Source of the DNA: Pseudomonadota bacterium
GTDB taxonomy: Bacteria > Bdellovibrionota > JAFGOL01
DNA: 11,053 bases
Direction of reading: 5' to 3'
Assembly (NCBI GenBank): GCA_026390535.1
Contig: JAPLFT010000014.1
Span: 1 to 11,053, forward strand
Shown: piece by piece, positions 6,590 to 11,053 of the stretch
Position numbering within the stretch: position 1 is the stretch's first letter
How the letters are laid out: each line of letters opens with the position of its first letter
Notes under the pieces: model-generated
What the model was told of the DNA's origin: nothing
Database searches by the model: none
What the model saw: the letters and a program-made list of their open reading frames with translations, nothing else
Translations under genes and position numbers: made by a program

Positions 6590-9152
6590 AGTAATCCTGT
6601 TTAGAGGCTTCTTTCTTTTTATCTGTATCTGTTTTTTCCGATGCCTCTTTGTCTATACCAGCCAATCCTCGTTTTTTTCTTGCAGACAGTTTATCTATTG
6701 TTACTATAAGTGCCGGCAATACCATGAAAGCACCAAATAAGCTGGTTATTTCTCCAATCAAGGCAAGCTGTGCAAAAGACACTAATGCCTGGTTCTTAGC
6801 CACCAGCAGGGTGATATAACTTACTATGGTCGTCAATGAACATAAGAAAACAGCTTGTCCTATCTTATTTAGAGAAGCCTGTATGTCGTTTTCCTGTTTG
6901 TATCTTAAGTATATATTGGCCCCGTAATCCACACATATGCCAAAGGTCAGCGGGAAAGCAATAAAATTAAAGAAATTAAGTTTTATATCATAGAAGGCTA
7001 TAAGGCCGAACATGAATACAACTCCGGCAAGAAGAGTCATTATTATAATGGTTGTATCCTTCATGTTCCTTACGGAGATTAAGACCATTAGGATGACCAA
7101 AAGGAATGAATATATCGTTACCCTTGGTCCATCTATATCAATAGCCTTCAAAAGATCCGCATATATAACTGCCTCACCGGACGAGTATATGATCCTGCCG
7201 TTGTGGAGTTTATTCTCTCTTACCAGCTCGGCAAAGGTTATAAGGTTTTCCGTCAATTTCTGTTCCATTAGAGGATTAACAACAACGATAACACCCTTAT
7301 TGCCGTAGATGTCTTCAAAATTTTTGGTTATTGTATACGGCAGATCGTCCATATTCAGAGGTCTGGTCTTTATTTTCTTTCTGAATTTAATGATATCATC
7401 ATACAGGTCGTCCTTTACGAATTTTATGGATCCGCTATAGAGCAAGTTTTTAATCTCTTTTATTATGGGTAATTTATCTTTTTGGTTATCGGGTAACATC
7501 CTATTTACACTATAGCAGGACGCTATCTTCCTGAATTTAGGAGGAAGCTCAGCCATCTTTTTATCTATACTTTCACATATCTGTTCGCCTTCTTCAGGAG
7601 TATCAACCACTACAACAGCGGGTGTTAAGGACGTGTTCTTACCGAACATATTACCGACCTTTTCATCCCAATATGCGGTCCCGTGTTTTGTACTTTGAGC
7701 ATTCCTTAATTTTGAAAAATCAGTTTCATACCTATTTGGATAATAACGGATCACATAAAAACATGTAGCCACGGTAATGGCCAAAAGGACAATATGCATA
7801 ACCATATAATATTTTGTTATGATCGGTGAGATATGTTTTAATATATTAAAATGGAACCTGATCTTTGCTCTAATATTCATCCATGCGGATATTTTTTCCC
7901 AGGTTAATACAAATACAGGCAGTATTATAAAGGTATTTACCCAGCATAGTATTATGCCGATGGATCCGATGAACCCGAATTGACTAAACCCCCGCGTATG
8001 AGCGAACATGAGGGTGATAAAAGCCACAGCCGCAGTGGAAGATGCCAAAAAGGTCTGAACTATCGTTGTCTGACTTGAGGTCATTAACGACTCATGAATA
8101 GAACGTCCGTTCTTTCTTTCCTCGTAATACCTGGCAAGATATATGATGCCGTAATTTACACCGGTCCCTATTATCAGAGACGCTAAAAACGCCGTCTGGG
8201 AATTCAAATATCCGATATGCAGATATGTTATTCCCATCGTCCATATGGAAGCAATGGCTAGATTTAATAATAAAATGAAGATGGAACTTATGGTGCCAAG
8301 GAAAATAAAAATGACCAGCCCGACGAGCCCAAAGACCAGGAGCAGGGTTGATACAACGTCGGTTATAATGATGTCATATTCCTCTACCATGCTTTTAACG
8401 TTACCGCAAAGATGGGTTTTTATAGATGGATCATATTTTTCTGTAGGGTGCTCCGCTAGTATCTTATCTACAGCCTTGATTAGAACATTTGCTTCGGTAA
8501 TACCGGCAGCACTTCCTCGTGGCTTTATCATTATGGCGTATAGTGTTTGATTGTAACCGTTTATATAACCGTTCTTAAAAGAATTCTCGTCCTTGCCTGT
8601 TTTATCCTCATACTTTTTCTTTATATCATCTATATTGAACTTAACGGGCGTCAGGAATTCCTTGAAAAAATATAGAGGATTGTTTTTCTTTTTTTCATAA
8701 TCAAGTTTTGCAGCAAGACGGTTTTTGACCTTTACAAGATCTTCTTTGTCCATATAGATAAGAGAATTATCCTCGTAGAATTTTCTAAGGTCTTTGATGT
8801 GGTAATTTACATCTGTGACCATGCTCTTAGGGAGTTTTTTGATGTCATTAGCTACATCATCTACAAATCTCTCCGCGGCCGCCGGATTTTTGGTCTCCAC
8901 GGCGATGATCAAATTACCCACACCGCCAACCCTGTCAATGACCTTATTCAGGTCGCCGATACTTCTATAATTCTCAGGGAGTAATTCAAAAAAATCGGTT
9001 TTTACAGAAAGCCTGAACGCAAACCAACCACCTACAATGGTTAGGATCATCACAACAAAAAATATTTTGTAAAAATTCCTGAACGCGAAATTATTGTAAT
9101 CTATAAGGGTTCCTTTCAGGAAATTTTTAAGTCTTTGATAGTGTTGGTGCAT
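6573..9152 (-). CDS. MMPL/RND superfamily exporter (HpnN-like layout)
   Basis: This 859-residue protein has the two-fold RND plan: one helix (about 29-47), a periplasmic domain (48-255), five helices (about 262-420), then the same again (helix 450-470, periplasmic domain 470-675, helices 676-820) and a highly charged cytoplasmic tail (825-859). The size fits the MMPL/HpnN group that moves lipids such as hopanoids across or from the inner membrane, driven by proton flow. The TM4-type motif in the first half reads GTGVNYGIIYLARYYEER (329-346) and in the second FGICVDYGANIYLRYKQE (737-754), so the relay Asp is Asn333 in the first half and Asp742 in the second. AGGAG (9165-9169 on the opposite strand) lies 12 nt before the ATG. 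It is last in the leftward gene run, 36 nt after the DUF3047 gene. The substrate is unknown; no hopanoid genes are in view. Confidence 0.87.
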   Translation of the reverse strand: MHQHYQRLKNFLKGTLIDYNNFAFRNFYKIFFVVMILTIVGGWFAFRLSVKTDFFELLPENYRSIGDLNKVIDRVGGVGNLIIAVETKNPAAAERFVDDVANDIKKLPKSMVTDVNYHIKDLRKFYEDNSLIYMDKEDLVKVKNRLAAKLDYEKKKNNPLYFFKEFLTPVKFNIDDIKKKYEDKTGKDENSFKNGYINGYNQTLYAIMIKPRGSAAGITEANVLIKAVDKILAEHPTEKYDPSIKTHLCGNVKSMVEEYDIIITDVVSTLLLVFGLVGLVIFIFLGTISSIFILLLNLAIASIWTMGITYLHIGYLNSQTAFLASLIIGTGVNYGIIYLARYYEERKNGRSIHESLMTSSQTTIVQTFLASSTAAVAFITLMFAHTRGFSQFGFIGSIGIILCWVNTFIILPVFVLTWEKISAWMNIRAKIRFHFNILKHISPIITKYYMVMHIVLLAITVATCFYVIRYYPNRYETDFSKLRNAQSTKHGTAYWDEKVGNMFGKNTSLTPAVVVVDTPEEGEQICESIDKKMAELPPKFRKIASCYSVNRMLPDNQKDKLPIIKEIKNLLYSGSIKFVKDDLYDDIIKFRKKIKTRPLNMDDLPYTITKNFEDIYGNKGVIVVVNPLMEQKLTENLITFAELVRENKLHNGRIIYSSGEAVIYADLLKAIDIDGPRVTIYSFLLVILMVLISVRNMKDTTIIIMTLLAGVVFMFGLIAFYDIKLNFFNFIAFPLTFGICVDYGANIYLRYKQENDIQASLNKIGQAVFLCSLTTIVSYITLLVAKNQALVSFAQLALIGEITSLFGAFMVLPALIVTIDKLSARKKRGLAGIDKEASEKTDTDKKKEASKQDYFIDYQ

Positions 9153-9188
9153 TGTAACAAACAGCTCCTAATATTTTTTCCGGCATGA

Positions 9189-9905
9189 TCATTCCGAACT
9201 AAGGATAAAATCATCAAAATCGGCAGAGACACCTACAGTATTTGTATTATCGCCATCTACCAGCACCCCTATACCTTCGATATATTCAGGTAACCAGTCT
9301 TTTTTAAACAAAAGTTTAAAATCCTCTATCAAATTAACCTTTTCACTCACCCATTTGTCCGTAGGATCCGAACAACATTTTATATTATTATTGGTACACC
9401 GTGTGGGTTTTATATATATAAGCCAAAAGGCAGCAGAACTCCTTGATTTAAAATAAAAGGGTTTGCCGTCCTCTGTTGTTTTGCAGTTAAACTGACTCCA
9501 GTCATATTTTATAAGATAATTACTCCATCCTTTTTTAAAAAGAACATAAACAGTTGCAACGTTATCCGGTTCTTCCACTCCGTCTATTGATTGTAAGACG
9601 GGAAATTTCTTTGCTCTCCATTTCCAGGATAAATAAGGATTGTCTTTAAGCTTGATCTGTTTTTTCAGGTATATGACCTTTGCCGTGGTTCCCTGTAAAT
9701 ATTCTCCTCTCAGAAAAGTATCCCCTTTTTCCTGTACGATATAATAATCCAGTTTCCCGTTTTTTTTACTGCCTTCGCTCCAATTTATTGGAGCAAGGAG
9801 TTTGTCTGTAGTTTTTTGTGCAGGCTGTTCAAAGTCGTCTATTGTAATACCGGAGGAAAAGACCTGACATATTGATATCAAACTTAACAAAATTAAATTA
9901 ATCAT
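9189..9905 (-). CDS. Secreted DUF3047 family protein
   Basis: This 238-residue protein has an N-terminal hydrophobic signal peptide (about 1-18) with no proper lipobox, so it is probably periplasmic or outer-membrane associated. The mature part matches the DUF3047 family as I know it: YLSWKWRAKKFPV (91-103), DNVATVYVLFKKGW (114-127), and the near-C-terminal GIGVLVDGDNTNTVG (211-225) followed by an acidic FDDF. Its biochemical function is unknown. The fold is probably a beta sandwich, an inference from alternating hydrophobic strands. It has four cysteines, C141, C170, C177 and C178, in a segment that looks inserted; I would not expect so many in a typical member. Its ATG overlaps the upstream stop as ATGA (9902-9905), which argues for translational coupling with the flippase-like gene. 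GGAG lies 11 nt upstream of the start. Confidence 0.78.
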   Translation of the reverse strand: MINLILLSLISICQVFSSGITIDDFEQPAQKTTDKLLAPINWSEGSKKNGKLDYYIVQEKGDTFLRGEYLQGTTAKVIYLKKQIKLKDNPYLSWKWRAKKFPVLQSIDGVEEPDNVATVYVLFKKGWSNYLIKYDWSQFNCKTTEDGKPFYFKSRSSAAFWLIYIKPTRCTNNNIKCCSDPTDKWVSEKVNLIEDFKLLFKKDWLPEYIEGIGVLVDGDNTNTVGVSADFDDFILSSE

Positions 9906-10852
9906 TTAATGTTCTGCTCCAAGAATGGTTTTTCTTTTTTTATTCTGAGATAGAAAACAAAACCAAGGGCCAGCACGAATATTATCTCCAGGAAATGAAG
10001 CATTATTGCAAAGGCCACCGCCTGTTCTTTTGATATTGCAAACATTCCGAGGACTAAAACAATGGCATACTCGTAGGTGCCAAAGCTTGCGCTGGTTGCA
10101 GGTATTAACATAGCCAGATTGATCCCTACAATAATAACTATAGTGGCCCAAAACGGTATAATAATGCCGAACGCATGTAGTAATATATAGATCATTAAAA
10201 GCTCTATGGACCAGACCAACAGAGACAGCAGTATCGATTTGATTAAAAGAACTTTGTCCTCTATGTATTTTAGCGACATGAAAAAACGATATATGCTGGA
10301 AAGTATCCTGTTTGATGGATGTTTTATTTTTCTTATGTCTATAATATTAAATGCAAACAAAAGAAGGAACAATATTGTGAATATGAGCAGATATTTTATG
10401 GGTCGCATCCAAAAATCAGGAATCGGTATTGATACGAATATTATCAGTGAATAAAAAAGGATTAAAAGTGAAATAAGCTCCATGAACTTATTAAGAAAAA
10501 GGCTGCCGACGATATTTGATCGGCTTGTGTCCGTATAGGCTTTTGTTAGAAATATCTGAGCCACTTCTCCGGCCCTTAGTGGGAAGATTATGTTCAAAAA
10601 ATGTGCCACAAAATTTACAGGGAGTAATGTTTTATAGGGGATCTTGTCTGATTTATCCAACAGCATTTTCCATCTATAGGTCTTGAACACAACTAAAAAA
10701 ACACTTAGAACAGCAACGAGTATGAGGCTTGGTATGTTTAGGTTGGAAATATACTTCACGATCTGGGACAGATTTGCCCCCCTAAAAACGAGGTAAATAA
10801 ATAACAGGGAAACAACAATCCCGATTGTATGTAGGGTGCTCTTTTTCTTCAT
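9902..10852 (-). CDS. Flippase-like membrane protein (UPF0104 / LPG synthase TM domain, COG0392)
   Basis: This 316-residue protein has about eight hydrophobic segments and belongs to the family that forms the membrane half of lysyl-phosphatidylglycerol synthase (MprF) but occurs alone in many bacteria. Family marks are TYRWKMLLDK (58-67), FVAHFLNIIFPLRAGEVAQI (81-100), GSLFLNKFMELISLL (116-130) and SFGTYEYAIVLVLGMFA (256-272). No aminoacyl-transferase domain is attached. Stand-alone members are thought to help move or modify envelope lipids, but that is by analogy only. The ATG at 10852 lies 3 nt after the stop of the deacetylase gene and has AGG about 9 nt upstream. Its own stop overlaps the next start as ATGA. 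Translation of these genes is therefore probably coupled. Confidence 0.85.
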   Translation of the reverse strand: MKKKSTLHTIGIVVSLLFIYLVFRGANLSQIVKYISNLNIPSLILVAVLSVFLVVFKTYRWKMLLDKSDKIPYKTLLPVNFVAHFLNIIFPLRAGEVAQIFLTKAYTDTSRSNIVGSLFLNKFMELISLLILFYSLIIFVSIPIPDFWMRPIKYLLIFTILFLLLFAFNIIDIRKIKHPSNRILSSIYRFFMSLKYIEDKVLLIKSILLSLLVWSIELLMIYILLHAFGIIIPFWATIVIIVGINLAMLIPATSASFGTYEYAIVLVLGMFAISKEQAVAFAIMLHFLEIIFVLALGFVFYLRIKKEKPFLEQNIK

Positions 10853-10855
10853 AAA

Positions 10856-11053
10856 CTACCTAATAAAATCAGATACTTTGATAAATGTGTAACCTTTATT
10901 TTTGTAGAAGTCTATAACTTTTGGCAGAGCCTGCAGGAGGCCGGTTACTTGTGTATGTGGTATGTCGATCTTTAATCCTCGTCCGTCGTGTAAAAGGAGT
11001 ATTTCATTATTCCTGGGCTTTTTTGTAGCCTTTTCAAATATCCATTCGGGACC
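10856..11053 (-). CDS. Polysaccharide deacetylase (NodB domain), C-terminal end only
   Basis: The last 65 codons of a gene entering from the right edge are open in one frame and end at TAG (10856-10858). The peptide contains NEILLLHDGRGLKID, which carries the C-terminal His motif (LLHDG) of NodB-type carbohydrate esterases, followed by a TGLLQALPKVIDFYKNKGY helix and FIKVSDFI, the usual end of that domain. These enzymes remove N- or O-acetyl groups from peptidoglycan, chitin-like or lipid-linked sugars with a metal ion. The catalytic Asp and the metal-binding His pair would be outside the window. It is the most upstream visible member of the leftward gene run and is 3 nt from the flippase-like gene. 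The assignment rests on a short stretch but the motif order is right. Confidence 0.75.
   Translation of the reverse strand, partial: GPEWIFEKATKKPRNNEILLLHDGRGLKIDIPHTQVTGLLQALPKVIDFYKNKGYTFIKVSDFIR

Overview
The window is a gene-dense stretch of a low-GC, AT- and Lys/Ile-rich bacterial chromosome. A class A RNase P RNA, an RND/MMPL-type exporter, a secreted DUF3047 protein and a polysaccharide deacetylase suggest a Gram-negative (diderm) organism. The dnaG-rpoD-tRNA-zinc ribbon gene-rnpB order resembles what I recall from Desulfobacterota-like and Omnitrophota-like genomes; this is an impression from memory and the phylum is not established here. No mobile element, CRISPR array or phage gene was seen.

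Left part (1-3954, + strand), information processing: the 3' two thirds or less of dnaG (primase), rpoD (primary sigma factor), a tRNA with a CAT anticodon, a coiled-coil C4 zinc-ribbon protein and rnpB. Two of these genes look damaged or strongly divergent. rpoD is broken near its 3' end by a deletion of about 60 nt that removes region 3.2 (the sigma finger) and shifts the frame. rnpB keeps a complete-looking catalytic domain but its specificity domain is about 50 nt short. Two such losses in essential genes 1.2 kb apart may be assembly errors or may be real.

Middle part (3990-6589, + strand): three tightly spaced genes for a LysE/RhtB-type exporter, a YgjP-like zinc metallohydrolase and a DHA3/EntS-like MFS exporter. 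No convincing terminator separates them from rnpB.

Right part (6573-11053, - strand): an operon-like run reading leftwards. It holds a polysaccharide deacetylase (cut by the window edge), a flippase-like UPF0104/LPG-synthase-TM protein, a secreted DUF3047 protein and an 859-residue MMPL/RND exporter. Spacing is 3 nt, a 4-nt overlap and 36 nt. Together these suggest a cell-envelope lipid or glycan function of unknown substrate. The exporter gene meets the MFS gene tail to tail with a 17-nt overlap.
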